From contig NZ_CP104213.1 in assembly GCF_025244745.1 (NCBI RefSeq), positions 2,611,501 to 2,675,500 on the forward strand: a stretch of DNA of 64,000 bases, given 5' to 3'. This DNA comes from Deinococcus rubellus. Its GTDB lineage: Bacteria; Deinococcota; Deinococci; Deinococcales; Deinococcaceae. The notes below the pieces were generated by a model that was not told the DNA's origin, ran no database searches, and saw only the letters and a program-made list of their open reading frames with translations. Position numbers and translations under genes: made by a program. Positions within the stretch are counted from its first letter, which is position 1. Each line of letters opens with the position of its first letter. Shown piece after piece: positions 9,815 through 19,868 of the stretch.

Positions 9815-12800
9815 ATGACCAAGGCGAAAAAAAGCGCCAGGACCGCCCAGAACCGCTTCGACGGCGAGGCGTTCGGGCTGGTGCTGTTCGCGCTGGGCAT
9901 TTTCCTGATGATTACGCTGGGGTTGCCCACCCAGGGAGCCGGGTTCATGTCGCAGGCCCACACGCTGCTGATGACCTGGCTCACCTGGGCCAGCTACACC
10001 CTGCCCATCTTGCCGCTGTGTTACGGCGTGCTGATTTTTCTGAACAAAGATCTGGGCAGCCTCAGCCGCCGGGTGCTGGGAGCCGCCGTGGTGATGCTCT
10101 CACTGCTGGTCTTGCAGGAGATCTTCGCGCCCGGCACGGCGGGGCAACTCGCCTCGCTCGCCCTGCGCCCGCTCTTAGTGCTGTCCTACGCGGCGGCCCT
10201 GCTGCCCATCATCACCCTGACATTGGGACTGGAACTGATTCTCAAGCTCAGCCCCCTGAGCCTGCTCAAAGGTTTTTTCCGCACCCTCAGCGCCGGAATC
10301 GGCATGCTGCTGAACTGGGGGCAGGCCGCCGTCGAGACCCGGCAGGAAGGCCGGGAAACCGCTCAGCAGCGCCAGCAGGTGCGCCAGCACCTCGTGGCCC
10401 ACAGCCGCAACCTGGAGACGCTCGGCAAGCTCTTTCCCGAGAGCCGCGAACTTCAGAGCTGGAAAGACGAGACCAAAGACGCCGGAAAGCAGGTACGCGC
10501 CCTCGACGAACACGGCCTTAAAGACATGGAGGCCGACTTGAAGCACTGGCGCGAGATCAGCCACTCGTTTGTCGAGAGCGCCGGGCGCGAGTTGCAGTCG
10601 GGCGTGGACCGAGAAGCCCCCGAAGCGGGTGCGGAAGTCGAGCGGCTGGCCCAGGACGTGCGCGCGGGTCGCCACGAACTCGGCCTGGAACTGCCCTCGA
10701 CCCTGGCCAGCGGAGCGCTGGAGCGGCTGCGGCGAAGCCTGACGCTCGACCTCTCGCGCCTGGCGGCCAAAGCTGGCAGCCTGGAGCGCGAACGCTCGCG
10801 CGCCGCCAAGGCGCTGGGCAAGCCCGACTCCGCGCTCCTGGCCCGTGAGCGCCCGGCCCACGCCCAGCGGGTGCAGAGCTGGCGCGAACTGGAAGAAGGC
10901 TACGCCGCCTGGCACCGCCGCGCCCAGCTCTACGGAGGCTGGCCTGCCCTGGCACGCGCCTACGATGCGGGTCCGGCGCACCTGGCCGAGACCCTCGAAC
11001 AGGCGCTGCTGACCGACTCCGATACCACCCTGGCCGAGCGCGCCGCCTGGCAGGAGAAACTCGACCATGTTCATGAGCATGGCCAAGATCATGGTCAGCC
11101 CGAAACAAGTACGCCGCTTCTCGACTTCGACTTTGGGCAGGGCGAACTGTTCAGCGCCGCCGAACCCACGCTGGACAGTTTTGGCAGCACGCTGGCTTTC
11201 CAGCCGCCCCTGATCGACTTGCAGATGGACCCGGCTCAGGAGGGCGCCGCCAAGGACGACTCCCTGAAAACCGAGATCCTGGTGGCCTCGGCGGTGCCTG
11301 TCATGATGAAGCCGGTGGCGGCGGGCAGCAGCGGCATCCAGGGACAGGGCGGGCCACTGCCGGTGCCCTCGGGCCGCAAGCTGGAGGCCGATAGCCTGCC
11401 CTGGGAGGACGCGCCGGACAGTGCACCCAGACGCAGCCGCCCGCAGCAGGGCGCACTCGACCTGGCGATTCCCGGCACCGATCTGCTTGACCCGATTCCG
11501 CCGGACGCCCACAACGCCCTGCAACTCGACATCTCGGCAAGGCAGCGGGCGGGCCTGATCAACGAAACGCTGGGCCAGTTCGGGCTGTCGGCCAAGGTCG
11601 TGGACTTCGCGCGCGGCCCCACCGTTACCCGCTACGAGATCGAACCGGCCCCCGGCGAGAAGATCAGCCGCATCGCCAGCCTCAGTAACGACCTGGCCCG
11701 CGCCCTGGCCGTCGGCGGGGTTCGCGTCGAGGCCCCGGTGCCGGGCAAGAACGTCATCGGGCTGGAGGTGCCCAACGCCGAGCGCGAACCGGTCACGTTT
11801 CACACGGCGGTGGCGGCCAGCAGCTTCAAGAACACCCGCGCCAGATTGCCGATCATCCTGGGCAAGAGCATCGACGGCGAACTGATGGTGGGTGACCTCG
11901 CCAAGATGCCGCACCTCCTGATCGCAGGCAGCACCGGGTCGGGCAAGTCGGTGTGCGTCAACACGCTGATCACCTCACTGCTGTACAAGTACCTGCCCAC
12001 CGATCTGCGCTTTCTGATGATCGACCCGAAAATGGTGGAGCTGACCCCCTACGACGGCATTCCCCACCTGGTGCGCAGCGTGGTGACCAACCCGGTGGAC
12101 GCCGCCGGGGTGCTGCTCGGCGCGGTGGCCCACATGGAGCGGCGCTACAAGATGATGTCGCAGGTGGGGGCCAAGAATCTGGAGCAGTACAACGCCAAGA
12201 TGCGCCAGGTCAATGAAACCGAACTGCCGCATCTGGTCATCATCATTGACGAGCTGGCCGACCTGATGATCACCTCACCCAAAGAAGTCGAGTCGGCGAT
12301 CATGCGCCTGGCACAGATGGCCCGCGCCACCGGCATGCACCTGGTTCTGGCGACCCAGCGGCCCAGCGTGGACATTCTGACCAGCCTCATTAAAGTGAAC
12401 GTGCCCGCCCGCATCGCCTTCGCGGTCAGCAGTTCGCACGATTCGCGCACCATTCTGGACAGCATGGGGGCCGAGCGCCTCACCGGCATGGGCGACATGC
12501 TGTTTTACCAGCCGGGCCTGGTCAAGCCGATCCGGCTTCAGGGGCCGTATATCAGCGAGGACGAATCCAACCGGATCACCGAGGAGCTGCGCCGTCAGGT
12601 GTTCGACGACGCCTTCGTGGAACTCTACGGCCCAGATTTCGACGGCGGCATCGAGGCGGGCGGACCGAGCCATGACAAGGGCAACATGGACTTCTCCGAC
12701 CCGCTGCTGAGGCAGGCCGCCGAGATCTGCATCGAGGAAGGCCAGGGCAGCGTCAGCCGTCTACAACGCCGCCTGTCGGTGGGCCACGCCAGAGCGGGCA

Positions 12801-12910
12801 AGCTGATGGACCTGCTCGAAGCGATGGGCATTGTGTCAAAGCACCAGGGCAGCAAGCCTAGAGAAGTCCTGATTAATAGAGAGGACTTGCCGGAGTATTT
12901 CGGGAAGTAG
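9815..12910 (+). CDS. ftsK: DNA translocase FtsK/SpoIIIE
   Basis: The 1031-aa protein has four or five N-terminal membrane helices (to about residue 165), a long charged, helical linker, and the C-terminal motor with Walker A GSTGSGKS (705-712) and Walker [13 protein letters not shown] (from 807). A winged-helix gamma domain closes the protein ([20 protein letters not shown]). It pumps chromosomal DNA through the septum and promotes dimer resolution. A -10 box TAGACT (9802-9807) ends 7 nt before the ATG with no ribosome site, so the message looks leaderless. The linker is longer and more charged than in E. coli-type short relatives. Confidence 0.96.
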   Translation: MTKAKKSARTAQNRFDGEAFGLVLFALGIFLMITLGLPTQGAGFMSQAHTLLMTWLTWASYTLPILPLCYGVLIFLNKDLGSLSRRVLGAAVVMLSLLVLQEIFAPGTAGQLASLALRPLLVLSYAAALLPIITLTLGLELILKLSPLSLLKGFFRTLSAGIGMLLNWGQAAVETRQEGRETAQQRQQVRQHLVAHSRNLETLGKLFPESRELQSWKDETKDAGKQVRALDEHGLKDMEADLKHWREISHSFVESAGRELQSGVDREAPEAGAEVERLAQDVRAGRHELGLELPSTLASGALERLRRSLTLDLSRLAAKAGSLERERSRAAKALGKPDSALLARERPAHAQRVQSWRELEEGYAAWHRRAQLYGGWPALARAYDAGPAHLAETLEQALLTDSDTTLAERAAWQEKLDHVHEHGQDHGQPETSTPLLDFDFGQGELFSAAEPTLDSFGSTLAFQPPLIDLQMDPAQEGAAKDDSLKTEILVASAVPVMMKPVAAGSSGIQGQGGPLPVPSGRKLEADSLPWEDAPDSAPRRSRPQQGALDLAIPGTDLLDPIPPDAHNALQLDISARQRAGLINETLGQFGLSAKVVDFARGPTVTRYEIEPAPGEKISRIASLSNDLARALAVGGVRVEAPVPGKNVIGLEVPNAEREPVTFHTAVAASSFKNTRARLPIILGKSIDGELMVGDLAKMPHLLIAGSTGSGKSVCVNTLITSLLYKYLPTDLRFLMIDPKMVELTPYDGIPHLVRSVVTNPVDAAGVLLGAVAHMERRYKMMSQVGAKNLEQYNAKMRQVNETELPHLVIIIDELADLMITSPKEVESAIMRLAQMARATGMHLVLATQRPSVDILTSLIKVNVPARIAFAVSSSHDSRTILDSMGAERLTGMGDMLFYQPGLVKPIRLQGPYISEDESNRITEELRRQVFDDAFVELYGPDFDGGIEAGGPSHDKGNMDFSDPLLRQAAEICIEEGQGSVSRLQRRLSVGHARAGKLMDLLEAMGIVSKHQGSKPREVLINREDLPEYFGK

Positions 12911-12914
12911 CAAA

Positions 12915-13655
12915 ATGGAGAACCGGATGCGCCTCTCCACCCTGGAACAACTCCTGGACACCCTCGACCACCTCTTTGATGACGGTTCGGACTGGACCAG
13001 ACGAAACGCCCACGACCACTGGGCCGACCTCTTTGGCCGCCCAGATCACCCACTCAACTCCGACTTGCCAGATGCCAATCTGGTGGACTGGCAAAAACGC
13101 GGCCTGCTCCCCACCACTGACCTGCCGAGGACCGGGAGCAAAATGGCACTGGACATCGGCTGCGGCTTGGGCCGGAATACCCGCTGGCTGGCGGCTCAGG
13201 GCTACTGCGCCACAGGCGTCGATCTCTCTCGCTACGCGGTGAGCCATGCCCGTGAGCGGTCTCCCGATTCCAGCGCCTCCTATGCCGAATGCGATGTCTT
13301 GCGCGAAGAGATCCCGGGCGGACCATTTGATGTGGTGTACGATTCGGGGTGCTTTCACCATCTCGCACCGCACCGAAGGCTGTCCTACCTCACGGCCCTG
13401 TCAGCATGTCTCAAACCCGGCGGACTCTTCGGCATCTGCACCTTTGCGCCGGGTGAAATGGGCAGCGTGGCTGATGACTTGACGCTGTTCAGACAAGGCA
13501 GACTCGAAGGGGGAACCGCGTACAGCACGGACGACTTGCAGGCGGTGTTCTCCGAACTGGAGCTGCTGGACAGCGGCCCCCTAAGCCCTGACAATGCTGA
13601 GGCTGTGTTTGCAATGGGTTTCCTGAATGCTGCCCTTTTCCGTCGTCCAGAATGA
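12915..13655 (+). CDS. Class I SAM-dependent methyltransferase
   Basis: The 246-aa protein has the Rossmann SAM motif I in ALDIGCGLGRNTRWLAAQGY, motif II as GVDLSRYAV, and FDVVYDSGCFHHL with LKPGGLFGICTF typical of the small-molecule methyltransferase fold. The N-terminal 65 residues look like a substrate lid. It begins 4 nt after the ftsK stop and is probably co-transcribed, though the functional link is unclear. Substrate unknown. Confidence 0.85.
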   Translation: MENRMRLSTLEQLLDTLDHLFDDGSDWTRRNAHDHWADLFGRPDHPLNSDLPDANLVDWQKRGLLPTTDLPRTGSKMALDIGCGLGRNTRWLAAQGYCATGVDLSRYAVSHARERSPDSSASYAECDVLREEIPGGPFDVVYDSGCFHHLAPHRRLSYLTALSACLKPGGLFGICTFAPGEMGSVADDLTLFRQGRLEGGTAYSTDDLQAVFSELELLDSGPLSPDNAEAVFAMGFLNAALFRRPE

Positions 13656-13711
13656 TGCACAGAATTTGAGTGTTGCTCATCTCTGCAAAAGTTACACGCC
13701 ATACGCCCACA

Positions 13712-13739
13712 TAAAAACCGCCCCCCGAAAGGAGCGGCC
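13712..13739 (-). terminator. Terminator of the rpmI-rplT operon
   Basis: Read on the minus strand, CCGCTCC and GGGGCGG form the stem around TTTCG, followed by a TTTTT tract. It lies 19 nt past the rplT stop. Confidence 0.8.
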
Positions 13740-13757
13740 CTGATAGTCATCTCAAGT

Positions 13758-14138
13758 TCAGGCGGCGTTCTTGCTGACCTTGTTGCTGTTGGCGGTCTTG
13801 GCGCTCTCGACCAGTGCGGCAAACGCTTCCGGCTCGCGGGCGGCGATATCGGCCAGAATCTTGCGGTTCAGATCAATCTGCGCGAGTTTGAGACCGGCAA
13901 TAAAGTTGGAATAGTTCATGCCGTGCAGGCGAGCGCCCGCATTGATGCGCTGAATCCACAGACGACGGAAATCGCGCTTCTTGTTGCGGCGATCCCGGTA
14001 CTCGTAGGTCGCGGCGTTGAGCAGCGTCTGGAAGGCCATCTTGTACTGCTTGGAGCGTGATCCCCAGAAGCCCTTGGCCCGCTTGAGCACCTTTTTATGG
14101 CGGCGGCGGCGAATGATGCCGGTCTTGGTGCGTGGCAT
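13758..14138 (-). CDS. rplT: 50S ribosomal protein L20
   Basis: The 126-aa protein begins [20 protein letters not shown] and has the long basic N-terminal helix and [16 protein letters not shown] of L20, which helps assemble the 50S subunit and often represses its own operon. It starts 3 nt after the rpmI stop. Confidence 0.97.
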   Translation of the reverse strand: MPRTKTGIIRRRRHKKVLKRAKGFWGSRSKQYKMAFQTLLNAATYEYRDRRNKKRDFRRLWIQRINAGARLHGMNYSNFIAGLKLAQIDLNRKILADIAAREPEAFAALVESAKTANSNKVSKNAA

Positions 14139-14141
14139 ACC

Positions 14142-14342
<201 letters not shown>

Positions 14343-14452
14343 GATTCTCCTCAAAAGCCCGGCGGACAGCCCCTAAATTGGGGCGTCGCCGTCTGGGGGT
14401 CAGCGGGCCGCGCTCGGGAGCGCTGTTGATGCCCGGCCCCACTTGCGGCCAA
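14343..14452 (-). other. Structured 5' leader of rpmI-rplT
   Basis: The untranslated leader of about 110 nt contains at least two strong hairpins on the minus strand: AGCGCT/AGCGC-type pairing near 14415-14430 and GCCCC/GGGGC around an AATTTA loop near 14371-14386, followed by GCCGGGCTTTTG. Known rpmI-rplT operons are controlled by L20 binding or by attenuation in their leaders, so this may be a regulatory leader. The exact fold is not established. Confidence 0.4.
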
Positions 14453-14458
14453 GAAAAG

Positions 14459-14488
14459 ACTATACAGGGCAGCGGGGCAGGGAAGCAA
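14459..14488 (-). promoter_or_regulatory. Promoter of rpmI-rplT
   Basis: The minus strand has TTGCTT (14483-14488), an 18-nt spacer and TATAGT (14459-14464), one of the best -10 boxes in the window. Confidence 0.65.
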
Positions 14489-14533
14489 GGGCCTGATCTG
14501 GCCTGATTCAGGCTACCGCGACTCCAATCACAG

Positions 14534-14562
14534 TTGACACATTGCCAGCTCGGGGGTACTAT
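14534..14562 (+). promoter_or_regulatory. Promoter of the initiator tRNA gene
   Basis: A consensus TTGACA (14534-14539), 17-nt spacer and TACTAT (14557-14562) lie 34 nt upstream of the mature tRNA 5' end, in keeping with a stable-RNA promoter. Confidence 0.85.
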
Positions 14563-14594
14563 TTCTAAGCGCCGGAAAACGGGGCAAAGCAGTT

Positions 14595-14673
<79 letters not shown>

Positions 14674-14682
14674 ACATCAAAA

Positions 14683-14712
14683 GTACCCCAGTCCAAGTGG
14701 CTGGGGCTTTTG
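14683..14712 (+). terminator. Terminator of the tRNA-fMet unit
   Basis: CCCCAG (14686-14691) pairs with CTGGGG (14701-14706) and is followed by CTTTTG. Confidence 0.85.
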
Positions 14713-14740
14713 CTTGTCCTCCGGACTGAGGCAGCATCCG

Positions 14741-15214
14741 TCAGAGCGCCGCCACCACGTGCGCCTCGTCCGGCCCGAGCGGCTCGAAGCGTAGGCGAAA
14801 CAGATCGTAGGTGTTCTCGGCGATAAAAAGGCTGCCCGGTTCAGCGTTGCGCCGCCGGACGCGCTCGCGGGCCAGGTCTTCGGGCGTGTTCAAAGTGTAG
14901 ATCGTGAGCGGCACGCCGAGTGCAGCCGCCTCCGAACGCAGTTCGTCACGCTCGCGGCGGCTCCACAGGCCCTCGTCCAGAATAACGGGCAGGCCCAGTT
15001 CCAGTACGCGGAGCCACTGCCGCCGCATCAGACTGTAAACCCTCGAGCGGGAGTCACCGAAGTCGGCGGCGGGTGGGTCCTGACCGTGAAGGGCGACCAT
15101 CCACTCGTCACTGCTGAATCTCATGGCTGGCAACTCCGTTTCCAGCTGGCGGGCGAGGGTCGTCTTGCCACTGCCCAGAAAACCGTGCATGGCGTGGATG
15201 GTGGGCCGACTCAC
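14741..15214 (-). CDS. P-loop kinase/ATPase of the AAA_33 type
   Basis: The 157-aa protein begins with a Walker A motif in MHGFLGSGKTTLARQLE and has FSSDEWM and LDEGLWSRRERD, which fits small P-loop kinases related to zeta toxin and chloramphenicol phosphotransferase. The substrate is unknown and no antitoxin partner is apparent. The start is a GTG at 15214. It lies 18 nt after a single-domain rhodanese gene on the same strand. Confidence 0.78.
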   Translation of the reverse strand: MSRPTIHAMHGFLGSGKTTLARQLETELPAMRFSSDEWMVALHGQDPPAADFGDSRSRVYSLMRRQWLRVLELGLPVILDEGLWSRRERDELRSEAAALGVPLTIYTLNTPEDLARERVRRRNAEPGSLFIAENTYDLFRLRFEPLGPDEAHVVAAL

Positions 15215-15232
15215 GCCCGACTCATGGCCGAC

Positions 15233-15505
15233 TCAGGGCCGCCGCAGGGCCGGGACGCCGCCGGGAAAGGCCACCGCCTCCAGTCCGTCGGCGCGCAGGA
15301 AGCGGGCCGCCAGCGTGCTGCGAACGCCGCGCTCGCAGAGGACGACCAGCGGACCGTCGGCGGCGCTCAGGCCGTGCTCGCCCTCCTCGATCTGGGCCAG
15401 CGTCACGGCGCGGCTGGGATTGGGGATCAGGGAGGACAGCGGCTCAGCCCTTTGCAGGGCACCGGGGCGCAGGTCAATGACGAGGTACTGAGGACCAGGC
15501 AGCAT
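15233..15505 (-). CDS. Single-domain rhodanese-like protein
   Basis: The 90-aa protein has YLVIDLRPGA at the start and an active-site loop VVLCERGVRSTLAARFLRA, where the cysteine would carry persulfide sulfur. The loop CERGVRS is a variant of the usual CxxGxR. It is shorter than most rhodaneses. The -10 TAAACT (15512-15517) ends 6 nt before its ATG, so it is probably leaderless, and it is divergent from a second rhodanese. Confidence 0.8.
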   Translation of the reverse strand: MLPGPQYLVIDLRPGALQRAEPLSSLIPNPSRAVTLAQIEEGEHGLSAADGPLVVLCERGVRSTLAARFLRADGLEAVAFPGGVPALRRP

Positions 15506-15561
15506 GTGAACAGTTTAGGCGACTCACAATACCGAGTGGGCCGCTCAGGTATGCTGATTTC

Positions 15562-15876
15562 ATGAACGAAGTCAGCCCGCAGGAAACCCAGACCAGAATG
15601 AAAGACGGCGCGATGCTCATTGACGTGCGTGAGCAGAGTGAATACGAGGATGTCCATGCCCAGGGCGCGAAACTGATGCCGCTGAGCGAATTCGCGGCGA
15701 GTTACAGCGAATTGCCCAGGGACAAAGAGCTGGTGATGATCTGCCGCAGCGGGGCACGCAGCGCCCAGGCCGCCCAGCACCTGCTGGACAACGGGTACAG
15801 CCATGTCTCCAACCTCAAGGGCGGCACCCTGGCCTGGCAGGAAGCGGGCCTGCCCACCGAGGCGGGAGCATCATGA
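15562..15876 (+). CDS. Rhodanese-like sulfurtransferase
   Basis: The 104-aa single rhodanese domain has LIDVREQSEYEDVHAQGA and the catalytic loop MICRSGARSAQAAQHL, with Cys carrying the persulfide. Its last four bases overlap the start of the SufT-like gene (ATGA), so sulfur transfer to iron-sulfur assembly is a reasonable inference. A TATGCT -10 box (15550-15555) lies 6 nt before the ATG. Confidence 0.9.
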   Translation: MNEVSPQETQTRMKDGAMLIDVREQSEYEDVHAQGAKLMPLSEFAASYSELPRDKELVMICRSGARSAQAAQHLLDNGYSHVSNLKGGTLAWQEAGLPTEAGAS

Positions 15877-16244
15877 GCGAAGACGCTAATCCCGGTATCA
15901 ACCCGGCCGCCGCGCCTGCCCCGGCGGGTTTGCCGGACGAGGCGCAGGTACGCGAGGCACTGAAGATCGTCAAGGACCCGGAAATCCCGGTGAATGTGGT
16001 GGACCTGGGCCTGATCTACGGCGTGGACATCACCGCCGAGGGTGTGGTCGACGTGACCATGACACTGACCTCGGTGGGTTGCCCAGTGCAGGACCTGATC
16101 CGCTCCGACGCCGAGATGGCCGTGATGCGCCTGGACGGAGTCAACCGGGTGAATGTGGAGTTTGTCTGGACGCCGCCCTGGAGTCCGGAAAAGATGACCG
16201 AAGACGGCAAGCGCCAGATGCGGATGTTCGGCTTCAACATCTGA
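15873..16244 (+). CDS. MIP18/SufT-like (DUF59) iron-sulfur assembly protein
   Basis: The 123-aa protein has the DUF59 core ALKIVKDPEIPVNVVDLGLI with the DPE signature, and TLTSVGCPVQDLIRSDAEMA with the conserved Thr-Ser-x-x-Cys-Pro stretch. Relatives (SufT, PaaD) help mature iron-sulfur proteins. A Pro/Ala-rich N-terminal 25 residues precede the domain. It overlaps the rhodanese gene by 4 nt and is followed by a terminator. Confidence 0.9.
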   Translation: MSEDANPGINPAAAPAPAGLPDEAQVREALKIVKDPEIPVNVVDLGLIYGVDITAEGVVDVTMTLTSVGCPVQDLIRSDAEMAVMRLDGVNRVNVEFVWTPPWSPEKMTEDGKRQMRMFGFNI

Positions 16245-16260
16245 GACACGCTTTCTGAGA

Positions 16261-16289
16261 CGCCCCGGCCTCTGCGCCGGGGCGTTTTT
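16261..16289 (+). terminator. Terminator after the rhodanese/SufT-like operon
   Basis: CGCCCCGG (16261-16268) pairs with CCGGGGCG (16277-16284), followed by five T. Confidence 0.9.
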
Positions 16290-16314
16290 GCTGCCTGGCC
16301 GCTAGAGTGGGGAC

Positions 16315-17067
16315 ATGACCAATCCCTTTCTGAGCGCCGACGGAGCCGCCCGCTACGCCGCCGGACGCCCCGACGTGCAGCCGCTGGTGCTGGCACGGGT
16401 CGAGCCGTTTCTGGCAGGCACAGCCCTGGGCGTGGACGTGGCCTGCGGCACCGGGCAATGCAGCGTGGCGCTGGCCGAACTGGTGGCCGAGGTGCGGGCA
16501 TTCGACATTTCAAAGGAAATGCTGGCCCATGCCCGGCCCCACCCGCGCGTGAGCTACGCCCTCTCCCCTGCCGAGACGCTGCCTTTGCCGGACGGCTGCG
16601 CCGATGTGCTGACGGTGTTCATGGCCTTTCACTGGCTCAGGCGTGAAGAGTTTCTGGCTGAGGCGCGGCGGGCGCTGAAACCGGGCGGCCTGCTGGCGAT
16701 CTGCAACAGTTGGTTTGAGGGCGAGATGACGGGGGAGCCGAAATTTGCCGACTTCTGGCAAAGCTATCTGCGACGCTACCCGAGCGCTGACCGTGACCGC
16801 CGCCCCTTCGGCCAAACTGAGGCGGAAGCTGCCGGGTTCTCTCTCCACGCCGAGCGCTTCACCCACCCTGTGACGCTGAGCCGAGAGCTATTGATCGCCT
16901 ATTTTCTGACCCAGAGCAATACCATCACTGTGACCGACGCGGGGCGCGAGACACCGGAACAGGTAGCGACTTGGCTTCACGAACAACTCGCCCCCCTGCT
17001 GCCGGACGGCGAGGGAGGCGAGTTCGTGTTTGGAGCCGAGGTCAAAGTCCTGACGCCGCTGGGCTGA
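16315..17067 (+). CDS. Class I SAM-dependent methyltransferase (UbiE/type 11)
   Basis: The 250-aa protein has SAM motif I as GVDVACGTGQCSVALAEL, acidic motif II FDISKEML, and ALKPGGLLAICNSW. The C-terminal part follows the layout of trans-aconitate/type 11 methyltransferases acting on small molecules. A -10 TAGAGT (16303-16308) ends 6 nt before the ATG with no Shine-Dalgarno, so it appears leaderless. It converges on an MFS gene with 1 nt between stops. Confidence 0.85.
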   Translation: MTNPFLSADGAARYAAGRPDVQPLVLARVEPFLAGTALGVDVACGTGQCSVALAELVAEVRAFDISKEMLAHARPHPRVSYALSPAETLPLPDGCADVLTVFMAFHWLRREEFLAEARRALKPGGLLAICNSWFEGEMTGEPKFADFWQSYLRRYPSADRDRRPFGQTEAEAAGFSLHAERFTHPVTLSRELLIAYFLTQSNTITVTDAGRETPEQVATWLHEQLAPLLPDGEGGEFVFGAEVKVLTPLG

Positions 17068-17068
17068 C

Positions 17069-18322
17069 TTATCCCGGTACGGGTGTCCTGACCTGGGGCC
17101 GGGCCAGTGCCACGACGACCAGCAGCACCGCCAGCACGCCGCCGCTGAAAATGTACGGCGCGTGGTGGCTGACCGTCTGGTAGAGGCCAGTGCCGATCAG
17201 CGGGCCGGTCATGCGGCCCAGCGCCAGCGCCGAGGAATTGAGGCCCGCCACCTGCCCCTGCTGGTTCTCGTTAACGCTGAGTGACAGGGCGGCCGAGAGG
17301 CTGGGGCCGAGGATGGCGCTGCCGATGCCGATCAGGGCGAGTGACCCGGCCATGGTCCAGAACACGCTGGCGGCACTCAGGGCGAACATGCCCGCGCCCA
17401 TCACGACCAGCCCCACCGGAATCAGCGTGGTGGAAGACACCCGCTTGCTGAGGGGCCGGATCGCGCCGCCCTGCACCGCCGCCGAGATCAGCCCGAAGAG
17501 GGCCAGCATCCCGCCGACGACCTGCGGGGTCTGGGCCACCGTCAGATGCAGATTGTCCTGCACATAAAAGCTGATGGTCTGCTCCATGCCCACCGAGGCC
17601 AGCGTGAAGAGGGTGCTGATCACCAGAAACACGATGATGGGGCCGCGGGCCAGCGCAAAGCGGCTGCCAGTGGCCGGGGCCGAGGTGCCGGGAGCGCGGG
17701 TCTCGCGCAGGGTCAGTCTCGCCAGCAGCGCCGTGACCAGGCCCAGCCCGGCACTGAAGTACACCGGCACAGTCAGGCCGAAGTTCGCCAGCACGCCGCC
17801 CAGGCCCGGCCCGAAGATGACGCCCAGTCCGAAGGCCGCGCCGATCAGGCCCATCGCGGCGGCGCGGTTGCCCCTATCCGTCAGGTCGGCCATCATCGCC
17901 TGGGCGGTGGGCAAAGTGGCGCTCGACAGAATGCCGCCGAGGAAGCGTGCCCCGACCAGCAACATGAACAGCAAGGTGCCGCTCAGGACCCCGCGCAGGC
18001 CCAGGTCAGCGACGATGGCAAACAGCCCGAAGCTCAGCGAGAAGCCGATGAGGCCCATCACCAGCACCGGCTTGCGGCCTATGCGCTCGGAGCGCGCTCC
18101 CCAGATCGGGCTGAACACGAACTGCATCAGGCTGTAGGCGGTGGAAAACCAGCCGGTCTGCGATTCGGTCAGGCCGAGTTGGCGCGAGAGCGGTCCGAAA
18201 ATCGGAAACAGCACCGACAGGCCCAGCATCGCCACGAAGATGGTCAGGAACAGAATCAGTTTGGCGCGTCCCACGCTGGCTTGTGGCTGCGCGGGTTGCG
18301 GCGGGCTGGTGGGGGCGGTCAT
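17069..18322 (-). CDS. MFS transporter, multidrug-resistance (DHA1) type
   Basis: The 417-aa protein has twelve predicted helices and the DHA1 loop [18 protein letters not shown] between helices 2 and 3. The segment [18 protein letters not shown] ([20 protein letters not shown]) is the antiporter motif C. A drug or metabolite proton antiporter is likely; substrate unknown. The ATG at 18322 is chosen because TAGACT (18330-18335 on this strand) ends 7 nt before it, indicating a leaderless start; an upstream in-frame start would precede the transcript. Confidence 0.88.
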   Translation of the reverse strand: MTAPTSPPQPAQPQASVGRAKLILFLTIFVAMLGLSVLFPIFGPLSRQLGLTESQTGWFSTAYSLMQFVFSPIWGARSERIGRKPVLVMGLIGFSLSFGLFAIVADLGLRGVLSGTLLFMLLVGARFLGGILSSATLPTAQAMMADLTDRGNRAAAMGLIGAAFGLGVIFGPGLGGVLANFGLTVPVYFSAGLGLVTALLARLTLRETRAPGTSAPATGSRFALARGPIIVFLVISTLFTLASVGMEQTISFYVQDNLHLTVAQTPQVVGGMLALFGLISAAVQGGAIRPLSKRVSSTTLIPVGLVVMGAGMFALSAASVFWTMAGSLALIGIGSAILGPSLSAALSLSVNENQQGQVAGLNSSALALGRMTGPLIGTGLYQTVSHHAPYIFSGGVLAVLLVVVALARPQVRTPVPG

Positions 18323-18422
18323 AAGAGAGAGTCTACTCCGCAGCACTGACCGAACGGTAAGTCAGAAAACACTGCGCCGACACCCTCACCACGACTTCCC
18401 CAGCACGGCACAGCTGGCCCCC

Positions 18423-19268
18423 TCACGATCTGGCCCCGGCCCGCCCCAGATAGTCCGGCTCCGTGAAGACGCCGCCCTGGAAGCGCGCCGCGTGGCTGCC
18501 GGGTGCAGGGACGATGTGCCCGATCTCGGCAGCGTACTCCTCGGCATTGTCCTCAGGCGCGTAGCCCAGCGCGTCCCAGCCGTCCGGATTCATCCAGCGC
18601 CGGGTATTGCCGCTGATGCCCGCCACCGTCAAATAGGTCACGCCCGGCGCGTCGACGGCCCGCCGGAAGAGCTGCGCGGCGTCGCGCGGCGAGAGCCAGG
18701 TGGCCAGGTTGCGGGCCTCGCGGGGGCGCTCCAGAAACGAGCAGATGCGGACCGAGACGAATTCCAGACCGTAGCGGTCCACGTACATCCGGCCCAGCGC
18801 CTCGCCGAAGACCTTGCTGACGCCGTAGAAAGTGTCGGGGCGCACCGGCCCATTCATGCCGGTGGGTTCGTGGGGCGCGTAGCCGACGGCGTGAATGCTG
18901 GAGGCGAAGGCCACCCGGCGCACCCCGCAGAGCTGCGCCGCTGCCAGCAGATTGGCGGTGCCGTCCATATTCGCGGCGCGAATCACCGGATAAGTGTCCT
19001 CGTCGGGAATGCCGCCCAGATGAATCACGGCGTCCATGCCCTGCGTGACCTCGCGCACCGCTGCCGGGTCGGTCAGGTCGGCGGGGCACAGTTCCTCACC
19101 CGGCCCGGCAGGTGGCAGCCCGGCCAGTGCGGCAGGCAGATCGCTCAGGCGCAGCAGCCCGTAGTGGCCGCGCAGATGCTGGCGCAGGGCCGTACCGATG
19201 TGGCCCGCCGCGCCGGTCAGCAGCACCCGCTGGGGGCGGGAAACGGACGTGGGAGAAGAGTCTGTCAT
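18423..19268 (-). CDS. NAD-dependent epimerase/dehydratase (uronate dehydrogenase-like)
   Basis: The 281-aa extended SDR has the NAD-binding glycine motif LLTGAAGHIGTALRQHL, IHLGGIPDEDTYPVIRAANM, and the catalytic pair in YGVSKVFGE with Ser in FASSIHAVGY. The short length and the GGIPDE and WMNPDGWDALGYAPEDNAEE segments fit uronate dehydrogenase-type enzymes that oxidise hexuronates. Activity is not proven by sequence. A -10 TAGGCT lies 6 nt before the ATG. Confidence 0.82.
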   Translation of the reverse strand: MTDSSPTSVSRPQRVLLTGAAGHIGTALRQHLRGHYGLLRLSDLPAALAGLPPAGPGEELCPADLTDPAAVREVTQGMDAVIHLGGIPDEDTYPVIRAANMDGTANLLAAAQLCGVRRVAFASSIHAVGYAPHEPTGMNGPVRPDTFYGVSKVFGEALGRMYVDRYGLEFVSVRICSFLERPREARNLATWLSPRDAAQLFRRAVDAPGVTYLTVAGISGNTRRWMNPDGWDALGYAPEDNAEEYAAEIGHIVPAPGSHAARFQGGVFTEPDYLGRAGARS

Positions 19269-19469
19269 GGCCCCAGCCTAGACCTTCGGCGGCGGACGTT
19301 CGTCCATATCCTTCTGCGCTGTTTTACCCTGCCAGTCGATCCGGGCGAGCGAGAGATGGACTGCGGAAGGCTCGACTCCGGGCTGCCTGAGGCCTATGAA
19401 GCAATCCGGTGAATTTATTCATGTCAGCCACCTGCCCCTCTCCCCTTCCTGGCGGAGAGGCCTGATTGA

Positions 19470-19866
19470 CTACGGAGGCTTACGAAACTTCTCGATTTTC
19501 TGAACACCCAATTCAGCACCCCGGGGGGCCAGCGCCTCGGCGCTCAGGCGGTCCTTCCTCCCGAGGGCGGCGCGGCAGACCCTGAGCCCCCTCTGGCCGC
19601 TGCAACCCGACGCGCTGGCCCTGTCGGCACCCTGCTTGAGCGCCCCAGCAGCCTGGACGACCTCGAACGCCTGGAGCACTCAGCAGCCACACAAGCGCCA
19701 CAAGCGCCTGCACCGGGCCTGACGAGCCTGGGACAGTAGCTTTGCCGCTGCTGCTGGAACACGCCCGCAGCGACCCGCCGGGGGCCTCGGGCATGAGCAC
19801 CTGGCTGCCCGCCGCCCTCACGTATCAGCACCACCGCGCTCAACGTGAAATGAACCGCCGACCATA
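19470..19866 (+). pseudogene. Probable decayed gene of unknown family
   Basis: Between the SDR and glutamine cyclotransferase genes there are about 640 nt with no intact gene. Plus-strand codon pattern is protein-like in one frame from 19470 to a TAG at 19737-19739 (including KLLDFLNTQFSTPGGQRLGA and LERPSSLDDLERLEHSA), but this frame has no start codon. Protein-like sequence then continues in another frame (VALPLLLEHARSDPPGASGM) to a TAG at 19864-19866, immediately before a plus-strand terminator. This looks like a gene that lost its start and acquired a frameshift. The family is not recognised, so this is a tentative call. The stretch 19281-19469 shows nothing further. Confidence 0.35.
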
Positions 19867-19868
19867 GC

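Noticed and set aside
10175..11914. Long open frame on the minus strand inside ftsK
   Set aside because: It is antisense to a clear FtsK motor and linker, with low-complexity His/Gln/Arg-rich product; a GC-rich codon-bias shadow.
14741..15505. Zeta-toxin type toxin-antitoxin pair
   Set aside because: The P-loop protein resembles zeta-like kinases, but the neighbour is a rhodanese and not an epsilon-type antitoxin.
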